From NCBI GenBank assembly GCA_022072125.1, contig JAJVIH010000001.1:56311-120310 (forward strand): DNA of 64,000 nucleotides, in the 5' to 3' direction. Of the stretch, positions 1 to 9,869 are shown in pieces. Both the position numbers and the translations under genes were made by a program. The DNA is from Myxococcota bacterium. Its GTDB lineage: Bacteria > Myxococcota > JAJVIH01. Position 1 is the stretch's first letter. Every line of letters begins with the position of its first letter. The notes under the pieces were generated by a model. That model did no database searches and was not told the DNA's origin. It was given only the letters and a program-made list of their open reading frames with translations.

Positions 1-1924
1 TGTATTTTCCCCAACACAGGTCGCAGTCGGGATCGGGCTGATTACATCCCTTGTCGCAAGTTCCATCATGGTAGCGTCCCGCGCAGGGGTCACAATCCGG
101 ATCGGGTTTGCGGCATCCGTTGTCGCAGACGCCATTGCCATATTTGCCTTCACAGGGATCGCAGTCGGGATCGGGTTTATCGCAGCCGCGGTCGCAAACA
201 CCATCGTTGTATTTGTCTTCGCAGGGATCGCAGTCCGGGTCCACCTGCTTGCACCCCTTGTCGCAGACGCCGTTGTCGTACTTGCCCTCGCAGGGGTCGC
301 AATCGGGGTCCTGCTGCTTGCATCCCTTGTCGCAGGAGCCGTCGCCATATTTGCCTTCGCACGGGTCGCAGTCGGGATCGGTCTTCGGGCAACCTTTGTC
401 GCAGACGCCATTTCCGTATTTGCCCTCGCAGGGATCGGGCGGGGGGCCGCCGCCGCCGCATTCGCTGACCAGGCGGTTGGGCTGCACGAGCAGGGACTGG
501 GTGGTTCCCTTGTTGCATGCTCCGTGAAAGGGATCCACGGCGGTGTTGCCGCTGCGGATTTCAAAATGCACATGGCAACCATAGGAATGGCCCGTGCTGC
601 CGACCGTGCCAAGCTGTTGTCCGCAGTTGAGTTGCTGGCCCTGGCCCGCCTGCGGCGTGGTCTGGTGGGCGTAGTAGCTGCGCATGCCGCCATCGTGTCC
701 CATGCGCACGAAGTTTCCGAACCCCTGGCCGCAGTCAAAGCTGGTGGATTCGCAGCGGCTGGTGATGCGCTGGCCGCAGCCGGTTTTCACCATATCCGCG
801 ACGCCAGTGGCGGAGGCGTATAGGGGGGTGTTGACGACCGCGCCAATGTCGGTGCCGCGGTGGTTGGGGCGGCAATCCCCCGGGCTGCCGTTGCATGCAC
901 AGTCGTAACGCTTGTCGCCATGGGAGAAATGGCTGGTGATGCGGCCCTTGCCACGGGTGGGATCGGCGTATTTCACGTTGTAATTGACCGGGCGCCCCTG
1001 CACGGGGCGCAGGGATGGCGGGGCCGGAGAGAAGCTCATCCATACGGATTCCAACAGGGATGGATTGGCTTCGAGCCGGTGCAGACCATATTCCACCGGG
1101 GTGATGTCCATACCCGGATTTCCCCGCCGGACGCCGGTGATGTTCACAATGACCGGCGTATTTTCGTAGCGTTCGGCGGCGTATGAAAGCCGGTCTCCAT
1201 CGGCGCTCCACCACAGCGCGGTGGCGGGTTCCGGAACCGTTTCAAGCAGGATGGCGGCCTTGCCTGGACGGAACAGACTGACCACCGCTAGCGCCGCGCG
1301 GTCCGGTTCCCGTGATGCCGCCAGATAAGCAATGGCCTGACCATGCGTATCAAACGCCGGCGCATACATGATGGCGCGCCAGGTGGTGTCATGATTGTCC
1401 GCCAGCCAGCGCAGGTCTCCGCCCCGCACATCCAGCACGCCAAGCCGGTTTTCACTCACCACCGCCAGGCGATCGCCCGCGGGAGACCAGCGGAAGTTTC
1501 GTATGCCCTGGCGCATGGCTTTCCAGCCCATGCTGAACTCCGGAAATTCCGGAATGCTCCCCAGCAAAAGCGCGCCATTGCTTTCCAGCAGGGCGATGCC
1601 GCGGCCATCCGGTGAGAAGGAAGCCCAACTCACCGGTCCCGGATGCAGCATCTGCGGAGGAAATCCCTCGCGGGCGATCTCCAGCGTGTAGCCGGAAGCG
1701 CTCACGCGCCCGAAAAGGATTTCTCCCCCCGCCCCGCGCGCATCAAAGATGATCGCCGCCGGACCGGCGGTGTTCACCGGCTCCCAACCCCGGGAGCCCA
1801 TGCGGATAATTCCACTCTGGTGGATTTCCGCCACCGCCCGGTCCGGAGATTCCGCCATGGACGGGATGGGCGCCAGCACCAGCGCTGAAATGACGCCTGC
1901 AAACAGGCGGGCGGACCTGGACAT
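1..1924 (-). CDS. Secreted M23-family metallopeptidase with N-terminal beta-propeller-like region and C-terminal Cys-rich tandem repeats (C-terminus truncated by window edge)
   Basis: Read by hand on the minus strand; not in ORF track because no stop lies in the window. ATG at 1924 after a GGAGGAG-like RBS, signal peptide MSRSARLFAGVISALVLAPIPSMAES. Later HFSHGDKRYDC...NHRGTDIGA...GNFVRMGHDGGMRSYYAHQ...GSTGHSYGCHVHFEIR matches M23/LytM motifs, followed by repeats CDPCEGKYGNGVCDKGC. Frame is continuous from 1924 to the repeats. Confidence 0.85.
   Translation of the reverse strand, partial: MSRSARLFAGVISALVLAPIPSMAESPDRAVAEIHQSGIIRMGSRGWEPVNTAGPAAIIFDARGAGGEILFGRVSASGYTLEIAREGFPPQMLHPGPVSWASFSPDGRGIALLESNGALLLGSIPEFPEFSMGWKAMRQGIRNFRWSPAGDRLAVVSENRLGVLDVRGGDLRWLADNHDTTWRAIMYAPAFDTHGQAIAYLAASREPDRAALAVVSLFRPGKAAILLETVPEPATALWWSADGDRLSYAAERYENTPVIVNITGVRRGNPGMDITPVEYGLHRLEANPSLLESVWMSFSPAPPSLRPVQGRPVNYNVKYADPTRGKGRITSHFSHGDKRYDCACNGSPGDCRPNHRGTDIGAVVNTPLYASATGVADMVKTGCGQRITSRCESTSFDCGQGFGNFVRMGHDGGMRSYYAHQTTPQAGQGQQLNCGQQLGTVGSTGHSYGCHVHFEIRSGNTAVDPFHGACNKGTTQSLLVQPNRLVSECGGGGPPPDPCEGKYGNGVCDKGCPKTDPDCDPCEGKYGDGSCDKGCKQQDPDCDPCEGKYDNGVCDKGCKQVDPDCDPCEDKYNDGVCDRGCDKPDPDCDPCEGKYGNGVCDNGCRKPDPDCDPCAGRYHDGTCDKGCNQPDPDCDLCWGKY
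15..440 (-). repeat. Tandem 69-nt (23-aa) coding repeat, about 6-7 units, consensus CDPCEGKYGNGVCDKGCKQPDPD
   Basis: Equivalent codons (cag/cac ggg/gga tcg on +) recur at 15, 84, 153, 222, 291, 360 and 429, exactly every 69 nt; array reaches the left edge. Confidence 0.9.
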
Positions 1925-2009
1925 CGCTCTCCTCCGCTGCAACCGGGATCAGATTAACGCATCCGGTGGCTGGGCCAAAATCCGCCGGTTGGCCATGTGG
2001 AGCCGGATT

Positions 2010-2714
2010 CTACTTCTTCTTTTTCTTCTTCGCCGGAGGAGGGTCCGCCTCCTCCATCTTCTTTATTTTCTTGTCGGTCTCTTCCTTCTTGATGTTGTCG
2101 AGCACCTCATCGGCGGTTTCGGACGCGCCGCCCGACTTGAGCTTGTTCACCGGCACGCTGCGGCCTTCCTTCTGCTCCCAATCCAGCTTTTCCGTGCCGG
2201 TATCATCAATGCCCGGCACGCTCTCATCCTTGTCGCTGGGCAACGGGCGCTCGGGTTTCTTGACGATCTTGAGCGACATCAGCTTCTCGGCGAATTCCGT
2301 CGCCATGGATCGCACCTGATCCGGCGACGCCACGGTGTCCGGAATCACCAGCATGTAGATTTTCCAGTTCTTCTCGATGTCCTTGAGTTTGCCGGCCTCC
2401 AGCGGGGTCAGGTCGAGCCCGGTTTCTCCCTCCGGCGGGGCGGACAACTGGTAGACCCAGCCGGCCCCGATATTGGTGTCATAGCCATCGGCGCGGAAGG
2501 ACACGTCGTCCTGTGCGAATTTGACGTTCTTGGTGAGGTAGATGCCGTATTTCCGGAAAACATTTTCCACCACGAATTCCACCTCGGAACGGGAGACGCG
2601 GATCTCGCGGCCGTATGTATCTCCGCCGCCTTCTCCCACCCGGCAACCGGATGACATCGCCGCCGCGAACAACAGGGCAAGAATATTGGGAATGAAATAC
2701 AGCTTCCGCCGCAT
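2010..2714 (-). CDS. Hypothetical lipoprotein with Lys-rich C-terminus
   Basis: MRRKLYFIPNILALLFAAAMSSGC lipobox; C-terminus PPPAKKKKKK. Confidence 0.6.
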   Translation of the reverse strand: MRRKLYFIPNILALLFAAAMSSGCRVGEGGGDTYGREIRVSRSEVEFVVENVFRKYGIYLTKNVKFAQDDVSFRADGYDTNIGAGWVYQLSAPPEGETGLDLTPLEAGKLKDIEKNWKIYMLVIPDTVASPDQVRSMATEFAEKLMSLKIVKKPERPLPSDKDESVPGIDDTGTEKLDWEQKEGRSVPVNKLKSGGASETADEVLDNIKKEETDKKIKKMEEADPPPAKKKKKK

Positions 2715-2814
2715 GGGACGCTCCAGCAATCGGGGGTGTTTCCCGGGTGTTTCCATGGCGCGGACCCGATCCACGCCCGTATGTTCCTGATTGGACTTCC
2801 TGAGCATCATGCCA

Positions 2815-4128
2815 TCAATGCACGCCGTGCATCCAGCGGCGGATGAAAGGAGTCGCGGCGAGCAGAATCAGGCCCGCCGCTCCCGCCGTTCCGGCGGGAA
2901 TGAGAAAGAACACGGCCTTGGACATGGTTTCGTACTCCGCCGCGAACATGCCTCCCACAAAATTGGCCGCCGCGCTGGAGAACAACCATACGCCCATCAA
3001 CACCGAGGCGAAGCGGACGGGAGAAAGCTTGGTCACCATGGATAACCCGACCGGGGACAGGCACAACTCCCCCACGGTATGCAGGGAGTAAGCCCCCAAT
3101 AGCCAGAACAGGGAGACCTTCGCTTTCGGACCATCCAGGAAGGTGGAGCCGAATGACAACAATACGAAGCCAAGAGACAGCAGAAGCAATCCGGAAGCCA
3201 TTTTCGCCGGGGTGGGCGGCTCGCGCCCGCGTTCGGCCATTCCCACCCACATGGCCGAAAAGAAAGGCCCCAGCAAGACAATCAACACCGGATTCACCGC
3301 CTGGAACCAGGTGGTTTTGAATTCAATCCCCAGCAGGGGAATCATCCGGTTGGTGGATTCGTCGGCGAACAGGGTCATGGAACTGCCCGCCTGCTCGAAC
3401 GCGCTCCAGAAGAAGATATTGAAGAACATCAGCATCACGATGACGAAGATGCGATGCCATTCCTCGCGGGTCAGGGGTTCGGCTTTCCGTTGTTCTCCCG
3501 CGGCCCGGGGCGGCGGCGGCAGGCCTTTTCCCTGCAGGTGGCGCTGGCCGCCCAGAAAGACCGCCAGCCCCAGCATCATGCCCACCCCCGCGGCGCCGAA
3601 GCCATAATGCCAGCCATGGACTTCACCCAAGGTGCCGCAAACCAGCGGGGCCAACGCCGCGCCGGTGTTGATGCCCATGTAGAAGATGGTGAAGGCGCCG
3701 TCGCGGCGGGGGTCATCCGCTTCATACAGCGAGCCGACGGTGGTGGAGATATTGGGCTTGAAAAATCCGTTGCCGATGATGAGCAGCGCCAGCGCCCACC
3801 AGAACCCGAGCATATGGTCCCACGCCATGATGAAGTGACCCATCGCCATGATGACGCCGCCATACAGAATCGCCTTGCGGGCGCCCAGATAACGGTCGGC
3901 GAGATAACCGCCGATAATCGGCGTGACGTACACCAGGCCGGTGTACCATCCGTAGATTTTCCCCGCGTCCTCCTTGGTGTAGGGCATCGCCTTCACCATG
4001 TAGAGCACCAGCAGCGCCCGCATTCCGTAGTAGGAAAAGCGCTCCCACATCTCCGTGAAAAACAGGATGTACAGGCCCTTGGGATGATCAAACAGCCCGT
4101 GGTGTTTGGATACGGGTTGCGTGGACAT
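2815..4128 (-). CDS. POT/PTR2-family proton-dependent oligopeptide transporter (MFS)
   Basis: GLYILFFTEMWERFSYYGMRALLVLYMV and GGYLADRYLGARKAI motifs typical of POT family. Confidence 0.85.
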   Translation of the reverse strand: MSTQPVSKHHGLFDHPKGLYILFFTEMWERFSYYGMRALLVLYMVKAMPYTKEDAGKIYGWYTGLVYVTPIIGGYLADRYLGARKAILYGGVIMAMGHFIMAWDHMLGFWWALALLIIGNGFFKPNISTTVGSLYEADDPRRDGAFTIFYMGINTGAALAPLVCGTLGEVHGWHYGFGAAGVGMMLGLAVFLGGQRHLQGKGLPPPPRAAGEQRKAEPLTREEWHRIFVIVMLMFFNIFFWSAFEQAGSSMTLFADESTNRMIPLLGIEFKTTWFQAVNPVLIVLLGPFFSAMWVGMAERGREPPTPAKMASGLLLLSLGFVLLSFGSTFLDGPKAKVSLFWLLGAYSLHTVGELCLSPVGLSMVTKLSPVRFASVLMGVWLFSSAAANFVGGMFAAEYETMSKAVFFLIPAGTAGAAGLILLAATPFIRRWMHGVH

Positions 4129-4179
4129 GCCGGTTCACCATTTCCAGGTTGAGAGAGCCGCGCCGTGATCCGGATCTGG

Positions 4180-5655
4180 TCAGGCGTTCACGTCTTCCCA
4201 GCGTTTGGCGTAGACATTGAAGACCAGCAGCGCCCCGGCCGACAGAAACATGGCGATCGCGAAGGGCCACCATACCTTGGCGGGGTTGTATGTATGCCAG
4301 AGTTTGAGCGTGGCTTCGACGGCGTTCATGCCGGACTTCTCCAGAAGCATCTTGAACGCGGCCACCCGGTGATCGTTGTCGGCGGGGTTGAGGTTGGCCT
4401 GGAAATTTTCGTTGAGGTAGCGAAGCGCGAGCATGGCTTTCTCCCCGTGTTCCCCATAAACATCCCCCGCCAGTTTGGCGCCGTATCCCCACCCGATGGC
4501 GTGGGGGATATTGGCGTATCCCATGTACAGGGCCTTTTTGTTGGGCGGAGCGATGACGCCCAGAAATTCGTTCATCTTGGGGCTGCACAACATTTCTCCC
4601 ACCGAGAAGCACAGTATCCCCATCAGGCAGGTGATCCAGTTCATGGATGAACCGGCCACCATCACGCCGATGCCCGAAATCACAATCCCCAGGAAGATCG
4701 AGGACAGACGGCGCATGTATTTGTTGACAAACCACGAGATATGCACCACCAGCAGGATGATCAGGGCGGGGTTGAGGTTGATCATCCATTCCTGGGCGGC
4801 TTGAGGGCCGCGGGACTGGTCCTTCGCCAGCATGAACTGGGGCAGATGGACGGCTATGGAGGAACTATCCACCCAGTCCACGATGAAGTTGGGCATCATG
4901 TCGAAAAGCTGGGTGAAACCCGCCCAGAATGCGGACATGATCAGGATGAACACGATTAGGCGCGCGTTCAGGATATTGACCGCCGTGGCGCGGATAACCT
5001 CCATGACGCCGGTGGATTTGTCCACGCCGGAGTCCACTTCCTTGTAGGTGAGCAGCCAGAAGAAGTTGAGCGAGACCAGCACCGCGCAGCCATAGAACAC
5101 CGCGGCCCAGGACCAGCCATGGAGATAATGGGCCAGGGGCGGCCCCAAAAACCCGCCGACGTTGACGACCATGTAGAAGAAGCCCCAGCCGACGCCGCTG
5201 TTTTTCTCGTTCAGCGTGCGCACGAACGTGCCCTGTACGGGCGGCTTGAACACGGCGGTTCCCGATGCCAGCAGCATGCAGCCGATGAAAAACATCCCGT
5301 ATTCGCGCTGTGTCGCCATCATCAGATAGCCGGCGATTTTGAGGATGATGGCGATGACGATCTGGTTTTTGTAACCGTAGCGGTCGGCGAACCCGCCGGT
5401 GAAAATCGGCAATACGGACTGAAAGAGCGCCCACCACATGAAGATTTCACCCTTTTGCTGGGGGGTGAAATGCAACCCGCCGGGCTCGTCGGCCTGGGCG
5501 ATATAAATGGGAATGACCACGCGCACGCCGTAGTAGGCGAGGCGCTCGATCATTTCCATGATGTTGGCGACCCAGAAGGGCCAGCTCAGGTTCCGGATTT
5601 GCTCCATGAACCCCAGATCATTGTTGGAAGCGGATGGCGCTCCTGCTCCAGCCAT
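4180..5655 (-). CDS. POT-like MFS transporter, second divergent copy
   Basis: WPFWVANIMEMIERLAYYGVRVVIPIYI and GGFADRYGYK motifs; about 12 hydrophobic segments. Confidence 0.75.
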   Translation of the reverse strand: MAGAGAPSASNNDLGFMEQIRNLSWPFWVANIMEMIERLAYYGVRVVIPIYIAQADEPGGLHFTPQQKGEIFMWWALFQSVLPIFTGGFADRYGYKNQIVIAIILKIAGYLMMATQREYGMFFIGCMLLASGTAVFKPPVQGTFVRTLNEKNSGVGWGFFYMVVNVGGFLGPPLAHYLHGWSWAAVFYGCAVLVSLNFFWLLTYKEVDSGVDKSTGVMEVIRATAVNILNARLIVFILIMSAFWAGFTQLFDMMPNFIVDWVDSSSIAVHLPQFMLAKDQSRGPQAAQEWMINLNPALIILLVVHISWFVNKYMRRLSSIFLGIVISGIGVMVAGSSMNWITCLMGILCFSVGEMLCSPKMNEFLGVIAPPNKKALYMGYANIPHAIGWGYGAKLAGDVYGEHGEKAMLALRYLNENFQANLNPADNDHRVAAFKMLLEKSGMNAVEATLKLWHTYNPAKVWWPFAIAMFLSAGALLVFNVYAKRWEDVNA

Positions 5656-5790
5656 GAATGTTCTCCCGGGCCGGCGGCGCGAAGCCGCGCGGACGATGTT
5701 CAGACGTTAGAGGAATCGCCGGAAACCATACGACAACGGCATGACAGGTGGCAATGGAGAGAGGTTTCCCAGGCCGCCGGCTACAGCCGG

Positions 5791-6660
5791 TCATAACCCG
5801 CTGGAGCCGCCATTGCCGGGGGTGATGACGATCTTTTCCGTCAAGGTCCGTTCGGAGAAGCCCCGGAACACATTGCGCCAGGGAAGGGTATCCTGACTGT
5901 CCATGCCCACGCAGACCGGGATATGACCGCCATCAATCAGTCCGCCGCTGAGGGGGCAACATCCGATAAAACCTTCGCCGGGCGACCAGGCTTGCGCCCA
6001 ACAGGCCTGGATCGCGGCGGTTTTCCCCTTGCTGGTGAGGGTGATTTCATACCCCCGCACAAAGCGCGCCGGGTATCCCTGACGGCGCAGCACCGCCAGA
6101 AGGATGTGTACGGCCTCTTCCCGGGAGACCTTGCCGGACTTCAACGCCTCCCCAAGCGGCCGCGCGGCCGGCGGCGTGCGCGACAGTTTCACCTGGGCGG
6201 CGATGGCCTTGCACAAGGCGGCCAGGTGGTCGCGCGGCCCCAGCGCTTTCGCGGGGGCGTGTTTTCCGGCCCAGGCCTGCAGGGCTTCATCCATGCAAAC
6301 CAAGGCCGTGGCGGTGGTGAAATCCAGCAATTCGCCGTTCGCGGCGATCTCCAGTTCCTTCCACTGAGCGACGGCGCTTTTCCCCCGGCTTTTGGATGGT
6401 TTGGCGGGCGGCGTCAGTTCCACCAGCCACCTGGCCTCGATGGTCAACCCGTTGTGGCGGCGCGGGATGCTGAAATGCCAGACCATATTGCCCAGGTAAT
6501 CCCGGAACGGGAAGGCCTGAAAGCGTTCGCTGCCTTCCAGTTCAAAAGAAAGGCAACGCTGGCTGTCATTGCTGGAAGGATGGAGCCGCAGTTCGAAATG
6601 GCTTTCGCTGACCGGTTCGGAATAGCTGAACTTCAGGATATGGGAACCCGCGTATTTCAT
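5791..6660 (-). CDS. Transglutaminase-like domain protein
   Basis: HNGLTIEARWLVEL...SREEAVHILLAVLRRQGYPARFVRGYEI...ACWAQAWSPGEGFIGCCPLSGGLIDGGHI; position next to alpha-E and ATP-grasp genes. Confidence 0.7.
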   Translation of the reverse strand: MKYAGSHILKFSYSEPVSESHFELRLHPSSNDSQRCLSFELEGSERFQAFPFRDYLGNMVWHFSIPRRHNGLTIEARWLVELTPPAKPSKSRGKSAVAQWKELEIAANGELLDFTTATALVCMDEALQAWAGKHAPAKALGPRDHLAALCKAIAAQVKLSRTPPAARPLGEALKSGKVSREEAVHILLAVLRRQGYPARFVRGYEITLTSKGKTAAIQACWAQAWSPGEGFIGCCPLSGGLIDGGHIPVCVGMDSQDTLPWRNVFRGFSERTLTEKIVITPGNGGSSGL

Positions 6661-7622
6661 GCCCAGGTGATCGCGCTTTCCACCGGATACGCCAAGTAGA
6701 CACGGTGAATGATGTCGTGGATTTGCGCATGCTGGCGGGAAATCTGTCCCAAATAGGGGCGCAGGCCGCCGCGCAGCAATTCCGGCAGGTCGAGATAGTC
6801 GAGGGTGGAGCGGACGCGCCCGGAGATCCGCAGCAATTCCGAACTGTTGCGCCCGCCCGCGAAACCGTTGATGGCCTCCAGCGCGCCGTGCAGGCGCTTG
6901 ACCGAGAAATGCGCCGAGTGGGGGAAATGATCATCCAGCAGCAGGAATTCGATCACGTGGTCGTGGCGGGGATCGGCGCCATGGGTTTTGCAGTAGGCCT
7001 CGAAGGCGGTGAAGGATTTCAGCAGGCCAACCCATTCCAGGTAGTTTTCATGGAGGGATTCCGCCGGAGTTCCGGGGGTGAACTCTTCGTAGTAGGCGTC
7101 CAGTTGGTCCACGATCAGGATGCCCCGTTCGAGATAACGGCCGGCCTGGATAAACTGCCAGCCTTCGCCGCGCGACATGGTGCTGTCGGTGACGCCCTGG
7201 AACATGGTGGAGCCTTGGATCACTTGGCTGAAGAAGGGATAGGCGCCGGTTTCCCAGACCTCGTCGAAGCGGGAACGTTTGACCTGGAGATAGAGGCCAT
7301 TGATGGTCTCCCACATCTCGGAACTGATCATCTCGCGGATTTGCCGGGCGTTCTCGCGGGCGGCGGCGATGCAACTCACCACCGACGACGGGTTGCCGGC
7401 GTTGAAGGCGAGGGTATGGGTGATGCCGCGGGCGTCATCCTCGCCTGCCTCCGGCGCGTCGGCGCGCAGGGCCTGCAACACCCGGCTCCACCGCTCCGAT
7501 GGCGCGGCGGGGCTCTGATCCAGCATCAGGTTCAGGTTGACATTGATGATGCGCGAGGTGTGTTCGGCCCGCTCCAGGTAGCGGCTCATCCAGTACAGGC
7601 TGTCGGCGACGCGCGATAACAT
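6657..7622 (-). CDS. Alpha-E domain-containing protein
   Basis: MLSRVADSLYWMSRYLERAEHTSRIINVNLNLML N-terminus is characteristic; 4-nt overlap with the downstream gene. Confidence 0.9.
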   Translation of the reverse strand: MLSRVADSLYWMSRYLERAEHTSRIINVNLNLMLDQSPAAPSERWSRVLQALRADAPEAGEDDARGITHTLAFNAGNPSSVVSCIAAARENARQIREMISSEMWETINGLYLQVKRSRFDEVWETGAYPFFSQVIQGSTMFQGVTDSTMSRGEGWQFIQAGRYLERGILIVDQLDAYYEEFTPGTPAESLHENYLEWVGLLKSFTAFEAYCKTHGADPRHDHVIEFLLLDDHFPHSAHFSVKRLHGALEAINGFAGGRNSSELLRISGRVRSTLDYLDLPELLRGGLRPYLGQISRQHAQIHDIIHRVYLAYPVESAITWA

Positions 7623-7625
7623 GGC

Positions 7626-9125
7626 CTACTCCCGCAACACCCAGGTGTCCTTGCTGCCGCCGCCCTGGGATGAGTTCACCACCAGCGATCCCTTGCGCAG
7701 CGCCACACGGGTCAGGCCGCCGGGAACGATGGTGATCTTGTCCCCGCACAGGATATACGGTCGCAAATCCACATGCCGCGGCTCGATGGCGCCGTCCACG
7801 AAACAGGGAGCGGTGGAAAGGGTGATGGTCGGTTGGGCGATGTAATTGCGCGGGTCTGCTTCCACCCGGCGGCGGAATTCCTCGCGCTGCTCCGCGGTGC
7901 TGTGCGGACCAATCAGCATGCCGTATCCGCCCGATTCGCCCACCGCCTTGACCACCAGCTTATCGAGATTGGCGAGGGTATGCTTCAACTCCTTCGGATC
8001 CGAGCACAGATAGGTATCCACGTTGTCGAGGATGGGGTCTTCGCCCAGGTAGTAGCGGATGATTTTCGGCACATAGGCGTACATCGCCTTGTCATCGGCA
8101 ACCCCGGCGCCGATGGCGTTGCCAATGGCGACGCGCCCGGCGCGGTAGGCGTTGAAAAGCCCCGGCACGCCCAGCATGGAATCCGCGCGGAAGGTCAGGG
8201 GATCGAGAAAATCGTCGTCAATGCGGCGGTAAATGACATCCACGCGCTTCAGCCCGGAGGTGGTGCGCATGTACACGGTGTTGTCGTGGGTCAGCAGATC
8301 GCGGCCCTCGACCAGTTCGATGCCCATCAACCGCGCCAGGAAGGTGTGTTCAAAATAAGCGGAGTTGTAAACGCCGGGCGTGAGCAGCACGATATTCGGA
8401 TCGTGAACATGGGGAGGCGCCAGGGCGGTGAGCGCATTCAACAGGGCCTGCCCGTAATGTTCGATGGATGACACCCCGTAATTGGTGAAAACCACGGGAA
8501 AGACCCGTTTCATCACCTGCCGGTTGGTCAGCATGTAGGACACGCCGGAAGGCACCCGCAGGTTGTCTTCCAGCACCCGGAACTCGCCGTTGGGCATGCG
8601 GATCAGGTCGGTGCCCGCCACGGTGATGTAAATGTCGCGGGGGGCCTTGACTCCCCGCATCTCCCGCCGGAAATGTTTGCATGACAGCGCCAGGTCGCGG
8701 GGCGCCGCGCCATCGCGGAAAATTTTCCCCTCGCCGTAGATATCCCTCAGAAAAAGGTTGAGGGCGGTGATGCGCTGGGTCAGGCCTTTCTCAATGACCG
8801 CCCATTCGCTGGCGGTGATGAGGCGCGGCAGCAGATCATACGGGAAGATGCGTTCGGCTCCTTCATCCTTGCCGTAGACCGTGAAGGTGATGCCCTGGTT
8901 CAGAAAGGACAGGTCGGCGGCCTGCTGGCGGCGCGCCAGTTCCTCCGCCCCGAGTTGGCGGATGCGCTGGTGCAATTCGCGGTAATGGGTGCGCGGCGCG
9001 CCCGGGCGCTCGAACATTTCGTCGTAAGCGCCGGGAACTTCCGTGTATTGCCCGAAAGGAGCCGATGCGGCCTTGGCTGCCCCCACCATGCCCGCATCCA
9101 ATTCCGGGATGACGCACCCTGTCAA
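7626..9125 (-). CDS. Circularly permuted type 2 ATP-grasp protein
   Basis: [26 protein letters not shown]...[17 protein letters not shown]...[18 protein letters not shown]...[12 protein letters not shown]...[10 protein letters not shown]. Confidence 0.9.
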   Translation of the reverse strand: MTGCVIPELDAGMVGAAKAASAPFGQYTEVPGAYDEMFERPGAPRTHYRELHQRIRQLGAEELARRQQAADLSFLNQGITFTVYGKDEGAERIFPYDLLPRLITASEWAVIEKGLTQRITALNLFLRDIYGEGKIFRDGAAPRDLALSCKHFRREMRGVKAPRDIYITVAGTDLIRMPNGEFRVLEDNLRVPSGVSYMLTNRQVMKRVFPVVFTNYGVSSIEHYGQALLNALTALAPPHVHDPNIVLLTPGVYNSAYFEHTFLARLMGIELVEGRDLLTHDNTVYMRTTSGLKRVDVIYRRIDDDFLDPLTFRADSMLGVPGLFNAYRAGRVAIGNAIGAGVADDKAMYAYVPKIIRYYLGEDPILDNVDTYLCSDPKELKHTLANLDKLVVKAVGESGGYGMLIGPHSTAEQREEFRRRVEADPRNYIAQPTITLSTAPCFVDGAIEPRHVDLRPYILCGDKITIVPGGLTRVALRKGSLVVNSSQGGGSKDTWVLRE

Positions 9126-9298
9126 GAAATATTTTCCCGGTAATCTGGTGGAATATCACCCCTGCTCACTGACAGCCTGGCGTCCGGACCACTGTTTCAC
9201 GGGATCGTTTTCAACAAGAAACAGGCGGATTGATGGTGGGCAGATTGCGGCAGGCCGGGATTGTCCGGTGAAGATACCCTGCGGCGACGCATTTTGAT

Positions 9299-9865
9299 TC
9301 AAGGCGCCAAACCCAGCGGCTGGGCGGCCGCAGCGGCGGACGAAGGAGGCTGGTTGGCGCCGTCGCAGGCGCCATCCACGCCGGGGCAGATGGTGAGTTC
9401 CACCTCTCCTGAAGTTCCCAGCCGGATGGGTTGCCCGCTGGTGTCCACGGTCTGGGCGCCATAACCCAGTAATACAGAAGGTCCCTGCACGCTGGCGGCG
9501 ATGGACAGATCGGCTGGATCCGCTCCTTCGGAAGTAGGTTTGAGCCTCAGCGCGTACTCATTGCCCCCGCGAAAGGGATTTTCGACCTGCAAAAAGCAGC
9601 GCCCCCGCGTGTTGTTCTCCGGGTCCGGTTCGCAATCCACCCACAGGCTATCCTGCTGGGTTAGCGCGCGATCCGGCAGTCCGGGAACGCCCATGCCATC
9701 AGCGCCGGCCACGGTAATGTCGAGCCGCGTCACCTGGATGCCTTCGATATCCCGCAACCGGAATATCACGGTGGTTTCGCCGCCGCCGCAGGCGGTCGCG
9801 AGAACCGGCAGCGCCAGCGTGATCGCCAGAACGCCCGGGGACAAGGGAAGCAGAGGTTTCACCAT
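9299..9865 (-). CDS. Hypothetical lipoprotein
   Basis: MVKPLLPLSPGVLAITLALPVLATACGGGET lipobox (start chosen inside longer ORF). Confidence 0.6.
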   Translation of the reverse strand: MVKPLLPLSPGVLAITLALPVLATACGGGETTVIFRLRDIEGIQVTRLDITVAGADGMGVPGLPDRALTQQDSLWVDCEPDPENNTRGRCFLQVENPFRGGNEYALRLKPTSEGADPADLSIAASVQGPSVLLGYGAQTVDTSGQPIRLGTSGEVELTICPGVDGACDGANQPPSSAAAAAQPLGLAP

Positions 9866-9869
9866 GCGC

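Noticed and set aside
68-823. 251-aa plus-strand ORF with periodic VADAIAIFAFAGIAVGI repeats, looking like a repetitive membrane protein
   Set aside because: It is the antisense reading of the Cys-rich repeat and M23 domain of the minus-strand gene; the minus frame has recognisable motifs and a signal peptide.
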